NCBI GenBank assembly: GCA_041071465.1
Contig: CP163498.1
Span: forward strand, 5,784,001-5,848,000
From: Pseudomonas putida
Lineage (GTDB): Bacteria > Pseudomonadota > Gammaproteobacteria > Pseudomonadales > Pseudomonadaceae
Direction of reading: 5' to 3'
DNA length: 64,000 bases
The notes beneath the pieces were generated by a model. It was not told the origin of the DNA and made no database searches. It worked only from the letters and a program-made list of their open reading frames with translations. A program made the position numbers and the translations under genes. Shown one piece after another: positions 1 to 9,123 of this stretch. Every line of letters starts with the position of its first letter. Position 1 is the first letter of the stretch.

Positions 1-197
1 GCCAGGCGAATGGCCAGGAAGCCCGCGCAGAATGCAACCAGGCCGGCAAGGCTCGCGACTGATTCAGGATGATCGATTGCAAAGCGCATCATCAAACCGA
101 ATGACACGAACAGCAGCGAGGCGAGCAATGTCAGGCCAGCGATCCCCACCTGCCTGGCAATACCGGTTTTAAGTGTACGTTTTTCGATTTCGGTCAC
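1..197 (-). CDS. Membrane protein, N-terminal part only (cut by the window edge)
   Basis: On the minus strand a GTG at 195-197 opens a frame that stays open to the left edge (about 65 codons). It begins with a short charged stretch (VTEIEKRTLKTG). Two hydrophobic segments follow, around residues 18-33 and 46-62, separated by a short polar turn that contains IDHPES. This fits the start of a small integral membrane protein, but the family cannot be named from this part. It lies 51 bases downstream of the next gene on the same strand, with a perfect hairpin between them. The start is chosen only because it is the first in-frame start before the hydrophobic part. Confidence 0.5.
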   Translation of the reverse strand, partial: MTEIEKRTLKTGIARQVGIAGLTLLASLLFVSFGLMMRFAIDHPESVASLAGLVAFCAGFLAIRL

Positions 198-218
198 GGT
201 AGCACTCGTTGTCGTCGA

Positions 219-240
219 TCGCCCACCCAAGGGTGGGCGA
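219..240 (-). terminator. Perfect 10-bp hairpin after the GRDP-like gene
   Basis: TCGCCCACCC and its exact reverse complement are separated by AA. The hairpin begins 9 bases after the stop codon of the gene at 249-956. It has no T-run on either side, so it could be a weak terminator, a processing or stability hairpin, or a protein site. Confidence 0.5.
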
Positions 241-248
241 CCCGTCCA

Positions 249-956
249 TCAATGGTTACGATTGGAATTGCACATGCAACCGGCGCCACAGCCCTTGCCG
301 GAGCAACCGCACACATTGTTGAGCACGACATTGCGATCCAGTATGTACTTGAGAATTTGCTCCTTCGGAAGTTTCAGCATCTCTGCGTTCACCCGCCCTT
401 GCTCGTCGGTTTGCAGGTCGTCCAGCATCAGCGGCTTACGTCGAGCATTGAGGCTTTCGATGCTAAACTTCTGCGCATACTCGCCGTACCACTTGATGAC
501 CGTATCGTCGCCCAGCACTTGCTGGGTTTTGCGCAACTGGAAAGCAAAATCCTGTTGTTTCTGCGTTGCAAAGGTCATGTTGTGCTTGGCCAGGTGCTTT
601 ATTTCCTCTTTCAGCATGTTCCGCGAGAACGGAAAATGATGAAGAAACCCACCCATGTATTCATTGCAAAACGCATAATAGTGGTCGGTGAACTGAAGAA
701 AGGTATGCCACATTTCATCAATCACTTGAAACTGATAGTAAATGGACACACTGAAACACTCTCGCTGGCACTGCGCAGCCAGCAACAGGAATTTCTTGGT
801 TTCCTCGAAGAGCTCTTCTGCCTCCTCGCGCGTGACATCCCACTCCTTGCAAAACTTCAGTACAACGTCTTCATTTTTATACTGCGATACCGCCTGCGCG
901 TCTGCAACGCGCAGGGGTGTGACGATGGCATCGCTGGTAATTCGTTGCTGTAGCAT
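249..956 (-). CDS. GRDP-like (glycine-rich domain-containing) protein with Cys/Gly tail
   Basis: The product has 235 residues. Residues 70-100 hold a block with DEMWH at 80-84 followed by an aromatic FLQFTDHYYAFC run. I recognise this as the helix with a Trp-His pair seen in bacterial proteins annotated as glycine-rich domain-containing (GRDP/DUF1399-like). The last 20 residues form a compact Cys/Gly tail with cysteines at 216, 218, 223, 227 and 229. No signal peptide or membrane segment is visible. The ATG at 956 is preceded by AAAGGA at a normal distance, so the start is good. The biochemical function is unknown. The tail could bind metal or be modified after translation, and that is inference. 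Confidence 0.7.
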   Translation of the reverse strand: MLQQRITSDAIVTPLRVADAQAVSQYKNEDVVLKFCKEWDVTREEAEELFEETKKFLLLAAQCQRECFSVSIYYQFQVIDEMWHTFLQFTDHYYAFCNEYMGGFLHHFPFSRNMLKEEIKHLAKHNMTFATQKQQDFAFQLRKTQQVLGDDTVIKWYGEYAQKFSIESLNARRKPLMLDDLQTDEQGRVNAEMLKLPKEQILKYILDRNVVLNNVCGCSGKGCGAGCMCNSNRNH

Positions 957-1187
957 AAAATATCCTTTTCATGCATTGATATCGCCCTTGCAGTTACCGG
1001 GCTTGGTCGTGGGGCGTGCCTGTATTGAAACTTTTCAGCCACCCGCTTCACGCCAGATTTGAACTTAACACTTGCCACTTGCACCCCCGAACTGCGACAG
1101 GCTGTCGCACCCTGAAAGCCAAGCCCAGGGCTGCCGTCCGCCATGCCAGGCGCCACTGCCATGCTGCGGTAGATTGTCGCAGCCGCA

Positions 1188-1793
1188 TCACCCCCTTGAC
1201 CCCGCTAGTGCGCCCGGGACGGGCAACCACCGGCGAAAACTGTCCGGGCCTTTACCACTGAGTGGGCTCCAGGAAAACTCCCAGGGCGGAGGGGGCAAGC
1301 AGTTCGTCTGCTCCACTGTGAAGGGGGTTGGCCGCATGCCCGGCTTCCATTCCACCACCACATCTGCCATTGGCTGCCACGCCAGGACCAGGCCACGCGC
1401 CTCAGACATGTCGGCAGCTATCCATAAGGCAGCCGCCGCGACCATGAATGCCTCGATGTGCGTCTCGGTTACCTGTGCCTTGTAGGGTGAGCCCAGCAGC
1501 CAACGGCAGACGCTGATGTAATAGCTCCAATCCAAGGCCGGGTGATGTCGATAAGCCCAGGTCATGAAGCAGCGGAACAGTTCCAGACCTTCCGGCGGGT
1601 CTAGCTTGAGCAAGCCTGGGCACACGTCGAACAACGTGTGCCAGTACGGCAGTAGTCGCGCGTCCAGCTTGACGAACGTACGGGCGTTGCAGGGGTAATC
1701 GGGAAACGGCAAGCGAGACTCACTCAAGCGTGCAGCGCGAGCCGGGGGGCAAAAGCGTGAAGTGGCCAAAGGGCGAGACATCATGTGCTCCAT
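1188..1793 (-). CDS. Hypothetical protein
   Basis: This open frame of 201 codons has amino-acid use typical of a real globular protein. The middle part, about residues 40-140, is rich in Trp, Tyr and Leu and has good alternation of helices. The first 35 residues are Arg/Pro-rich and may be untranslated, in which case a later start applies. The C-terminal 45 residues are Pro/Trp/Ser-rich. I do not recognise a family, signal peptide or membrane segment. The gene points in the same direction as the GRDP-like gene, 231 bases upstream of it. The main doubt is the start, because there is no clear ribosome-binding site at 1793. Confidence 0.45.
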   Translation of the reverse strand: MEHMMSRPLATSRFCPPARAARLSESRLPFPDYPCNARTFVKLDARLLPYWHTLFDVCPGLLKLDPPEGLELFRCFMTWAYRHHPALDWSYYISVCRWLLGSPYKAQVTETHIEAFMVAAAALWIAADMSEARGLVLAWQPMADVVVEWKPGMRPTPFTVEQTNCLPPPPWEFSWSPLSGKGPDSFRRWLPVPGALAGSRG

Positions 1794-2064
1794 GCATCAG
1801 ATAGCCTTGAACAGGCCCCGCCTTGATTCCTGGCGGGTAGTGTGCGTTTCGGGACCGTTCTGACAGGTAGATAGGGGGGAGCACGCGGATAAAGCGAAAG
1901 CCAGCGATGCCGAGGCGCATGGCTGGCGCAGGTCAGTACCGTCATGAGAGGGTTGATCCTTGACCGACGTTGCAGATAGCAGCGCCTGCTGCGGGCATGC
2001 GCAGCCAGGCATCGTGCTCGATACGCGGGCGCGAGCCCGCATCAGCGCCTAGGCGCCGGCAACG
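1794..2064. other. Non-coding stretch between two minus-strand genes
   Basis: Reading frames here are low-complexity and look like by-products of GC-rich DNA. I see no clear promoter, terminator or repeat. Confidence 0.4.
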
Positions 2065-2445
2065 TCAAAAAGGAGAAGCTCGGGGGTTGGCCGTGGGCCA
2101 GCAATAGCGTGGAGGCGCCTGGCTGCGCACCTCGCTGCAAAACCGCCTTGGGTTCGCACAGCTGAGCAACCAGGCGACCCCCAGGAGGAACACCAAGGTA
2201 AGGAAGTTCGCCGTACACGTTGGACAGGCGAACAGGTTGCTCCAGTCCGCCGTGGACGATGTGCCGTGTTGCTGGGCCTGTGAGGTGGAGATGTCATTGG
2301 CCAGGCTGCAGAAGCCGCCACCGATGCCATTGAGCGCCAAGCCCAATGCCTGCCCGTGACCCAGGCCACAGCAAAGCACGTTGAACAGGACACTGAAATA
2401 CAATGCCCAGGCAATGAGGGGCCGATTACCGGTGCAGCGATCCAT
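2065..2445 (-). CDS. DUF2946-like small membrane protein
   Basis: The product has 126 residues from the ATG at 2445. After a short charged start comes a hydrophobic segment (LIAWALYFSVLFNVLCCG, residues 10-27) followed by HGQALGLALNG. This arrangement is typical of the DUF2946 family of small Pseudomonas inner-membrane proteins, often found near copper-related TonB receptors. A CPTC motif and a second hydrophobic segment (LTLVFLLGVAWLLSC) follow in the middle, and the tail is basic. An upstream in-frame start at 2499 would add 18 residues, but the family normally begins just before the first membrane segment. No metal-related gene is beside it, so a link to copper is family knowledge only. 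Confidence 0.6.
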   Translation of the reverse strand: MDRCTGNRPLIAWALYFSVLFNVLCCGLGHGQALGLALNGIGGGFCSLANDISTSQAQQHGTSSTADWSNLFACPTCTANFLTLVFLLGVAWLLSCANPRRFCSEVRSQAPPRYCWPTANPRASPF

Positions 2446-2546
2446 GGCCGGCAACTCTAGCATCCAGGCTCGCGAGTGAGAAAGACAGCATCGCACCACT
2501 TCAATGGCTACGTGCGTAAAGGACCGGGAAAAAGCACGTCAATCGC

Positions 2547-2562
2547 TATATACTTTTATATA
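2547..2562. promoter_or_regulatory. AT-rich TATATA-CTTT-TATATA inverted repeat before the rutR-like gene
   Basis: This is a symmetric AT-rich block in an otherwise GC-rich gap, 30 bases ahead of the TetR-family gene. It could be the -10 region together with a self-operator. It is a guess from position and symmetry. Confidence 0.3.
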
Positions 2563-2591
2563 CACCGATACCCGTAAAGCCAGATGAAGCC

Positions 2592-3280
2592 GTGATGTGC
2601 CTGCAAATCGAAATGCTGAACGAGTCCGACAACGGCGCTGACGCTCTGCTCGGCGCAACCAATCACACCGTGGGAAATGCCGGCATTCGGCGCAGGAATC
2701 AGAAGCTGATTCTGCAGGCTGCCAGCGAAGCGTTTGCCACGACCGGCTTCACCGCCACTCATTCGCATGATATTGCCGAACGTGCCGGGTACCTAAAGCC
2801 AACCTCTACTACTACTTTCAATCCAAAGAGAACCTGTACGTGCAGGTGCTGATGAGCTTCGTTGATCCGCTGGTGAGGGCCTCGGCAGCGCTGCGCAAAA
2901 GCGACGACCCGATAGTAGGCCTGCGGGCCTATATCAAAGCCCTCATCCGCATCATTCGCGAGCACCCGTTCAGCGCCGCCGTGTTCAGCCAGGAGTTGCT
3001 CTCAGGGGGCAAGCATCTGCCAGAGGCATGCAAGAACCTGCTGCACGAGGAAGCCCAGCGCAACGTCGCCTGCCTGCGCAACTGGATCGACCATGGCCGG
3101 CTGGCGCCCTGTGATCCTGAGCACCTGATGATCTTCATCTGGTCGTCGACACGCACCTACACCAATCTGGCCTGGCAAATGTCGCAGCTCAGAGGCGTAG
3201 CCGAACCTGACAAGGCTGACTTTGACCGCGCCACCCGAACGGTCACCCAAATGGTGTTGGGCGGTATCGTCCCGGCATGA
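2592..3280 (+). pseudogene. rutR: RutR-like TetR-family regulator, frameshifted
   Basis: The first part (from the start to about 2790) encodes a TetR helix-turn-helix (LILQAASEAFATTGFTA, then HDIAERAG). The second part, one frame over, continues the motif (PKANLYYYF, SKENLYVQVL) and encodes the C-terminal ligand domain with GGKHLPE and CDPEHLMIFIWSST, which I recognise from RutR, the pyrimidine-responsive regulator. One extra G in the GGG at 2787-2789 joins the two parts exactly into AG-V-PKANLYYYF. The restored protein would be about 222-229 residues, close to the family's 210-230. No pyrimidine catabolic genes are beside it. A consensus error is more likely than decay, because both halves are well conserved. 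The start could also be the ATG at 2613. Confidence 0.8.
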
Positions 3281-3290
3281 CCGGCAACCT

Positions 3291-3310
3291 GGCAGCAAGC
3301 AGGTGCTGCC
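3291..3310 (+). terminator. Stem-loop after the rutR-like gene
   Basis: GGCAGCA and TGCTGCC pair around a 6-base loop, 10 bases after the stop codon. No U-run follows. An outer CTGGCA/TGCCAG pair lies just around it. Confidence 0.4.
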
Positions 3311-3581
3311 GTGATGCCAGGTAGAGGCCTGGTCTTGCGCCGACAATGCCGCATCCATAGCAAGGAGAACTGACGTGTCCACGACCGCGATTGCCTGCCA
3401 GGATGCTGCCGCTGGGCACCATCGGCCTTTAACTGCGTCATGCGTTGGAAGAGCCCCAAAGCACCTGCAAATCGTGCCCCACGCGATTTCCTCTGGACCA
3501 GAAGTGGCTGCGCAGCCTGGTACTGGACGCCGCCCGGAACATTGGTTTGCCGCGCTGAGTGATTTCAGTCGCGCGAAACAT
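3311..3581. other. Gap with an orphan ribosome-binding site and possible gene remnant
   Basis: AAGGAG at about 3362 precedes a GTG at 3375, but the frame soon turns into low-quality sequence. One frame ending at the TGA near 3560 reads like a true C-terminus (CKSCPTRF, then WLRSLVLDAARN). This may be a decayed gene. I cannot identify it. Confidence 0.25.
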
Positions 3582-4058
3582 TCAAAGCGGCACAGACAAC
3601 CCGACCTTGACCTTGTCCAGAACGATCAACGTGCGGTAAGTCAGGATGTCTTCGTTATCGGCAAAATGCAGCCTCACCAGCTTTTCGAAATGCGCCACGT
3701 CACGGGCAAGCATGACGATGATGAACGACACCCCGCCGTTGACGAAGTAACACTGCTGTATCTCTGCCACATTGGCGAAATAACGCTTGGCGCGGTCCAT
3801 CACCTGCGAGCGATCGTCCCGCAAGCGTGATTCGACGATGGCCGTGATCATCTGGCCAACACACTCCGGGGCAATGACTGCGGTGTTGGCAGTGACCACT
3901 CCGCTCGCCTCCATCTGTGCAATACGCCGCTGTACAGCCGGTGTGGACAGGCCGATTTCCTCGGCAATGGCGCGCTGCGAGGTTTTGTTGTCTTGCTGCA
4001 GCAGCCGCAGAATCGCGTGATCGAAGCCGTCCAGCGGACGGTTGGCGCAGTCACTCAT
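3582..4058 (-). CDS. Lrp/AsnC-family transcriptional regulator
   Basis: The product has 158 residues from the ATG at 4058. The N-terminal winged helix (LDGFDHAILRLLQQDNKTSQ, then AIAEEIGLSTPAVQRRIAQMEASGVV) is a textbook Lrp/AsnC DNA-binding domain. The second half (residues about 65-150) is the RAM-type ligand-binding ferredoxin fold, with VMLARDVAHFEKLV and a closing TYRTLIVLDKVKVG. A GTG at 4085 would add nine residues but is not needed. The gene is divergent from an EamA exporter, with 77 bases between the starts. By analogy it probably senses an amino acid and controls that exporter. The effector is not deducible. Confidence 0.9.
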   Translation of the reverse strand: MSDCANRPLDGFDHAILRLLQQDNKTSQRAIAEEIGLSTPAVQRRIAQMEASGVVTANTAVIAPECVGQMITAIVESRLRDDRSQVMDRAKRYFANVAEIQQCYFVNGGVSFIIVMLARDVAHFEKLVRLHFADNEDILTYRTLIVLDKVKVGLSVPL

Positions 4059-4135
4059 TTTCGGGTTCCAAAGAAAGCAGTTCACTCGTCAGAGGCCCAT
4101 TTTCACAGTAATTGCTTCGCAGGCCGAGCACTAAA

Positions 4136-5011
4136 ATGTCGCCTCGACCGATGCTGGAGCCACGCGTGGACGCAAAAACTGCTGGAACCTTCGCCCCTGT
4201 CGGCGCAGCCATCGCCGCGCTGGTCTCGGTGCAAACCGGTGCTGCCTTGGCAAAAACCTTGTTTCCATTGATCGGCCCCGAAGGCGTTGTCGCCCTGCGG
4301 CTGGGCTTGTCCGCCGTCATCTTGCTGGCGGTGCTGCGCCCTTGGCGCATCTGGGGCCAGGCCAACATGCTTCATTTGTTGGGTTATGGCGTAATGATGG
4401 GGCTGATGAATATTCTGATTTACCGGGCATTCCTCTATATCCCGGTGGGCATCGCGGTGTCCATCGAGGTCATCGGCCCACTGGGCGCGGCCTTGCTGTC
4501 TTCCCGGCGGCGGATCGACCTGCTGTGGATTGCCCTGTCGGTCGCCGGGCTTACCTTGCTGCCATGGGGCACGGGCAGTCAGGGCCTCGACCCGCGCGGG
4601 GTGATGTACGCGCTCGCGGCTGCATTGGCCTGGGGGCTGTATGTGATGCTTGGCAGCAAAGTGGCGGTTCACGGCAAACAGGCAGTCGGCACCGGGATGT
4701 TGTTTGCCGCGCTGCTGGGCGTACCACTTGGTGTCAACCACGCCGGTGCCGAGTTGCTGGCGCCATGGGTGCTTATGGTCGGGTTGGGCGTAGCGCTGCT
4801 TTCCAGCACGGTGCCTTTCCTGCTCGACATGTATGCCATGCGGCACTTGCCGCCCAGTATTTTTGGCGTGCTGCTCAGCGCTTCGCCCGCTGCGGGGGCG
4901 ATAGCAGGCTGGTTGATCCTCGGTGAAGTGCTGGCACTGACCCAGTGGCTGGGCATAACAGCCATTGCCTTGGCCTGCGCAGGGGCGGCACTGGTAGGGC
5001 GTGGTCGCTGA
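4136..5011 (+). CDS. EamA-family (RhtA-like) amino acid/metabolite exporter
   Basis: The product has 291 residues from the ATG at 4136. It is very hydrophobic, with about ten membrane helices in two EamA repeats of five helices each. Features include PVGIAVSIEVIGPLGAALL in the first repeat and PPSIFGVLLSASPAAGAIAG with LGEVL in the second. These features are typical of RhtA, the threonine/homoserine exporter of E. coli. The gene is divergent from an Lrp/AsnC regulator, which supports amino-acid efflux. The substrate cannot be fixed from the sequence. A TTG at 4112 is an alternative start. Confidence 0.85.
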   Translation: MSPRPMLEPRVDAKTAGTFAPVGAAIAALVSVQTGAALAKTLFPLIGPEGVVALRLGLSAVILLAVLRPWRIWGQANMLHLLGYGVMMGLMNILIYRAFLYIPVGIAVSIEVIGPLGAALLSSRRRIDLLWIALSVAGLTLLPWGTGSQGLDPRGVMYALAAALAWGLYVMLGSKVAVHGKQAVGTGMLFAALLGVPLGVNHAGAELLAPWVLMVGLGVALLSSTVPFLLDMYAMRHLPPSIFGVLLSASPAAGAIAGWLILGEVLALTQWLGITAIALACAGAALVGRGR

Positions 5012-5152
5012 GCGCGGGCGCTCTACGCAAGGCCTTTCATCGATGGCGCTGATGATTACTATCGAGCGGCCTGCCTGTCGGCCTGACCAGGCCGTCTCTA
5101 TAATCGCCTGCAAATCCCCCCGCTCCTGCGCCTGCTACAGGCGACATCCCTC

Positions 5153-6394
5153 ATGGAACCGAACCCCATGCCAAGCAACCGCCAGGCCTCTCGTGGCCTT
5201 CCCGAACATAATCAACAGAGTGTCACGCAGCAGTGGCTGGCCATCCTCTCGGTCGCCGTGGGCGCCTTCGCCCTGGTCACCAGTGAGTTCCTCCCGGTGG
5301 GGGTACTCAACGATGTCGCCAGCGACCTTGGCATCAGTGCCGGCCTTGCCGGCCTGATGGTGACCCTGCCCGGTATCATGGCCGCGCTGGCCGCGCCTTT
5401 GATCTCGGTGGGTGTGGGGGCGCTGGACCGGCGCTACCTGCTGATCGGCCTGACACTGATCATGATCATCGCCAACGCCATCGTGGCCTACGCCGGTGAC
5501 TTCAACCTGCTGTTGGTCGGCCGCGTGCTGCTGGGTGTCAGTATCGGCGGCTTCTGGGCGACCGCCATCGCCCTCAGCGGGCGGCTGGCACCTGACGGCA
5601 TGGGCGTAGCCAAGGCCAACTCCATCATCATGGCGGGGGTAACCCTGGCGACGGTAGTGGGCGTACCCGTGGGCACCTGGCTGAGTGGCCTGATGGGCTG
5701 GCGCATGACCTTCCTGGTCACCGCCCTGGTCGGCGTACCCGTGCTGCTGGCGCAGGTATTGCTGTTGCCACGGCTGATGCCGGAAAAGGCCATTCGCATC
5801 AGCGACCTGCCAGCGCTGTTCGTCAACCCGCAAGCACGGGTCGGCTTGATCGCTGTTTTGCTGATCGGCCTGGCGCACTTTGCGGCGTACACCTATGTTG
5901 CACCGTTCTTCAAACAGAATGCCGGCTTCGACGGGCCGACCATCGGCTCGTTGCTATTGCTGTACGGCGTGGCCGGTTTCATGGGCAACATCTTCGCCGG
6001 CTTTGCCGCCAACCGCAGCGTGCGACATACCCTGATGCTGGTCGCGCTCATGATCGCAGTCAGTACCGCCCTGTTCCCGCACTTCGCCACCAGCATGACG
6101 GGCGCCGCGATGCTGATCGCACTGTGGGGCTTTGCTTTCGGTGCGTTCCCGGCCTGCGCCAATATCTGGATGTTCGTGGTGGCGCCCAAGGATGTCGAAC
6201 GCGGCATGCCGCTGTTCGTGGCCATGTTCCAGGTGATCATTGCCGTGGGCTCGTTCTTCGGCGGGCAAGTGGTCGACCATATGGGCACCGCAGTGCTGTT
6301 GAGCCTGGCCACGGCGCTGGTGGGCTGTGGCTTCGTCACCGTGCTGGTGCTGGGACGCAACGTCAGCAATAGCCTGGCGACGCAGCCAGGCTGA
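5153..6394 (+). CDS. MFS drug/nucleoside efflux transporter (DHA1 family, NepI-like)
   Basis: The product has 413 residues with twelve predicted membrane helices. The first helix carries ALVTSEFLPVGVL, the signature of the DHA1 subgroup that includes NepI (purine ribonucleoside efflux) and related arabinose exporters. Motif A is degenerate at LISVGVGALDRRYLL between helices 2 and 3. A MAGVTLATVVGVPVGTWL segment matches the antiporter motif in helix 5. It sits alone between the EamA exporter and the convergent mgtA gene, with only 14 bases to the latter. The ATG at 5168 is an alternative start. The substrate is unknown. Confidence 0.85.
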   Translation: MEPNPMPSNRQASRGLPEHNQQSVTQQWLAILSVAVGAFALVTSEFLPVGVLNDVASDLGISAGLAGLMVTLPGIMAALAAPLISVGVGALDRRYLLIGLTLIMIIANAIVAYAGDFNLLLVGRVLLGVSIGGFWATAIALSGRLAPDGMGVAKANSIIMAGVTLATVVGVPVGTWLSGLMGWRMTFLVTALVGVPVLLAQVLLLPRLMPEKAIRISDLPALFVNPQARVGLIAVLLIGLAHFAAYTYVAPFFKQNAGFDGPTIGSLLLLYGVAGFMGNIFAGFAANRSVRHTLMLVALMIAVSTALFPHFATSMTGAAMLIALWGFAFGAFPACANIWMFVVAPKDVERGMPLFVAMFQVIIAVGSFFGGQVVDHMGTAVLLSLATALVGCGFVTVLVLGRNVSNSLATQPG

Positions 6395-6408
6395 GCTGCT
6401 GCACAGGT

Positions 6409-9123
6409 TCAGAACCACTGCCCGAAGCGGCGGATATAGAGGGCCTTCATGGCCTGGGCGACCACGCAATAGCCCAGCAGGATGGCAACCAGCCAAGGGA
6501 AGTACGCCCACGGCAGTGGCACCAGGCCAACCATCGCCCCCACCGGCGAGAACGGGATATAGACACCCAACGCCATCACCAGCCCCGTTGCCAGCACCAC
6601 TGGCAGCGCGGCGGTGCTCTGGAAGAACGGCACCTTGCGCGTGCGCAGCATATGCACCACCAAGGTCTGTGATAGCAACCCCTCGATGAACCAGCCGGAC
6701 TGGAACAGTGCCTGCATCTCGACGCTGTTGGCCGCGAACACGTACCACATCAGGGCAAAGGTGGTGATGTCGAAGATCGACGACGTAGGGCCGATCCACA
6801 GCATGAAGCGGCCAATGTTGCGCGCATCCCATTTGCGTGGCTTGCTGAGAAACTCCTTGTCCATGCGGTCCCAAGGCAGCGACAGCTGGGAGAAGTCGTA
6901 CATCAGGTTCTGCAGCAGCAGGTGAATCGCCAGCATCGGCAGGAATGGGATGAACGCGCTGGCCACCAGCACCGAGAACACGTTGCCGAAGTTGGAGCTG
7001 GCAGTCATGCACAGGTACTTCATGATGTTGCCGAAGGTCTCGCGGCCTTTGAGCACACCCTCTTCAAGCACCATCAGGCTCTTTTCCAGCAGAATGATAT
7101 CGGCCGATTCCTTGGCGATGTCGGTACCGCTGTCTACCGAGATACCGACGTCGGCATCGCGCAGGGCCGCAGCATCGTTGATACCGTCGCCAAGAAAACC
7201 CACCGTGTGACCATTGGCCTGCAGGGCCTTGAGCACGCGTGATTTCTGCAGCGGGGTGAGCTTGGCGAAGACCGTGCGTTCTTCGACCTGCAGCGTGAGG
7301 GTGGTGTCGTCCATGCGCTCGATGTCCTGGCCGAGCAATGGCAGGCCTGGCTCCAGGCCAACTTCACGGCAGACCTTGCACGTCACCACCGGGTTGTCGC
7401 CGGTCAGCACTTTGACCCGCACGCCCATGTCCCGCAGAGCGGCAATGGCCGGGCCGGCAGTTTCCTTGGGGGGGTCGAGGAAGGTCAGGAAGCCCTGGAT
7501 CACCAGATCGCGCTCATCGTCGGCGTGATACTGCGCCTTGCCTTCGGCCGCCGGGATCTGGCGGGTGGCGACCACCAGTACGCGAAAGCCGTCCTGGTTG
7601 AAGGCGTCGGCACTGGCCAGCAGCTGTTGGCGGCGGCGCGGATCGAGGTTAACGACACCGTCGCCTTCCTGCACATGGGTGGCGATGGCGAGCATTTCCT
7701 CGACCGCCCCTTTGCTTACCAGCAGGTGGTCGCCCAGGGCATCCTTCACCACCACGGACAGGCGACGGCGGATGAAGTCGAACGGCAGCTCGTCGACCTT
7801 TGCATAGGCGTAGGGGGCCTGGAACTGGCGGTCCTGCCCTGCGAAATGCAGCACAGCTTGGTCCATCAGGTTGCGAATGCCGCTTTGGTGATGGCTGTTG
7901 AGCCAGGCCAGCTCGAGGATGTGCCTGTCGCGCTGGCCGTCAAAGCGCACGTGGTGTTCGAGGATGATACGGTCCTGGGTAAGCGTGCCGGTCTTGTCGG
8001 TGCACAGCACGTCCATGGAACCCAGGTTCTGGATGGCGTTCAGGCGCTTGACCACCACTTTGCGCCGGGCCATGGCCACGGCGCCCTTGGCCAGGTTGGC
8101 GCTGACGATCATCGGCAGCATTTCCGGGGTCAGGCCCACGGCCACGGCAAGTGCGAAGAGGAAAGCATCGCCCCAGTCGCCCTTGACCACACCGTTGAGC
8201 ATGAACACCACCGGGACCATCACCAGCATGAAACGGATCAGCAGGCTGCTGACGCTGTTCACCCCACGGTCGAAAGCGGTCTGGCTGCGCGAGCCGGCAA
8301 TGGCCTTGGCCAGCGAGCCGAAATAGGTGCGTGGGCCAGTGGCGACCACCACTGCGCGGGCGCGGCCACTGACCACGTTGGTGCCCATGAAGCAGATGTT
8401 CGCCAGCTCGAGCAGGTTGTCCTGGCTACCGCTGCCCCCGGTAGCGGACTTCTGCGCGACATGGCCAAGGGTGTCGTACTTCTCGACCGGCAGCGCTTCA
8501 CCAGTGAGCACCGCCTGGCTGATGAACAGGTCACGTGATTCGAGCAGGCGAATGTCAGCGGGGATCATGTCGCCTGCGCAAAGCTGCACGATATCGCCGG
8601 CCACCAGTTCGTCCATGGGCACTTCGCGCAGACGCGGGGCCTGCCCGACCTGCTCGCGGCGCAGCACGGTGGCAGTGGTGCGCACCATGGCCTTGAGCGC
8701 ATCGGCGGCCTTGGTCGAGCGGTACTCCTGCCAGAAGCGCAGCACGCTGCTGAGGCTGACCATGGTCATGATGATGATGACCTTGGTCAGGTCGGCGTCA
8801 TCCGTTTGGCCTGCGCGAAGCGGCAGCCAGTAGTCGGTGACGAAGCTGATCCCGGCCAGGGTCAGCAGTACATAGATGAACGGGTTGTGCAGGGCCCTGA
8901 GCAATTGCACCAGGGCATGCGGTTGCGGGTCGTGGGCGACCTGGTTGGCCCCGTCGCGCTCCAGGCGCTTGGCGGCTTCGTGCTCGGTCAGGCCCTGCTC
9001 GCAGGCATCGAGGTTGGCGAGGGTGACAGCCAGGCCATTGCGCGCTTCACGGGCGGCACGCGTGGACAAGCGGGTTTCGCGTTCGGTCTTGGCCGATGAG
9101 GTGTCGCGGTGTTTGACAGTCAT
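6409..9123 (-). CDS. mgtA: Magnesium-translocating P-type ATPase MgtA
   Basis: The product has 904 residues from the ATG at 9123, which has AGGAGC nine bases upstream. This is close to the 898-908 residues usual for MgtA/MgtB. In order it has an N-terminal tail, two membrane helices, the actuator loop with TGEALPVEK at 207-215, helices with VGLTPEMLPM, the phosphorylated Asp376 in DKTGTLT, the nucleotide-binding part with KGA, the hinge GDGINDAAAL, and the C-terminal helices with LLQNLMYDFSQLSLPWD that are typical of P3B magnesium importers. It brings Mg2+ into the cell at the cost of ATP. It has a very long upstream leader (see 9124-9764), which suggests control of transcript elongation or translation by Mg2+. 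Confidence 0.95.
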   Translation of the reverse strand: MTVKHRDTSSAKTERETRLSTRAAREARNGLAVTLANLDACEQGLTEHEAAKRLERDGANQVAHDPQPHALVQLLRALHNPFIYVLLTLAGISFVTDYWLPLRAGQTDDADLTKVIIIMTMVSLSSVLRFWQEYRSTKAADALKAMVRTTATVLRREQVGQAPRLREVPMDELVAGDIVQLCAGDMIPADIRLLESRDLFISQAVLTGEALPVEKYDTLGHVAQKSATGGSGSQDNLLELANICFMGTNVVSGRARAVVVATGPRTYFGSLAKAIAGSRSQTAFDRGVNSVSSLLIRFMLVMVPVVFMLNGVVKGDWGDAFLFALAVAVGLTPEMLPMIVSANLAKGAVAMARRKVVVKRLNAIQNLGSMDVLCTDKTGTLTQDRIILEHHVRFDGQRDRHILELAWLNSHHQSGIRNLMDQAVLHFAGQDRQFQAPYAYAKVDELPFDFIRRRLSVVVKDALGDHLLVSKGAVEEMLAIATHVQEGDGVVNLDPRRRQQLLASADAFNQDGFRVLVVATRQIPAAEGKAQYHADDERDLVIQGFLTFLDPPKETAGPAIAALRDMGVRVKVLTGDNPVVTCKVCREVGLEPGLPLLGQDIERMDDTTLTLQVEERTVFAKLTPLQKSRVLKALQANGHTVGFLGDGINDAAALRDADVGISVDSGTDIAKESADIILLEKSLMVLEEGVLKGRETFGNIMKYLCMTASSNFGNVFSVLVASAFIPFLPMLAIHLLLQNLMYDFSQLSLPWDRMDKEFLSKPRKWDARNIGRFMLWIGPTSSIFDITTFALMWYVFAANSVEMQALFQSGWFIEGLLSQTLVVHMLRTRKVPFFQSTAALPVVLATGLVMALGVYIPFSPVGAMVGLVPLPWAYFPWLVAILLGYCVVAQAMKALYIRRFGQWF

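Noticed and set aside
4103..5113. Long minus-strand frame across the EamA exporter gene
   Set aside because: It is Gln/His/Arg-rich low-complexity sequence opposite a clear membrane protein. It is a mirror frame of GC-rich coding DNA.
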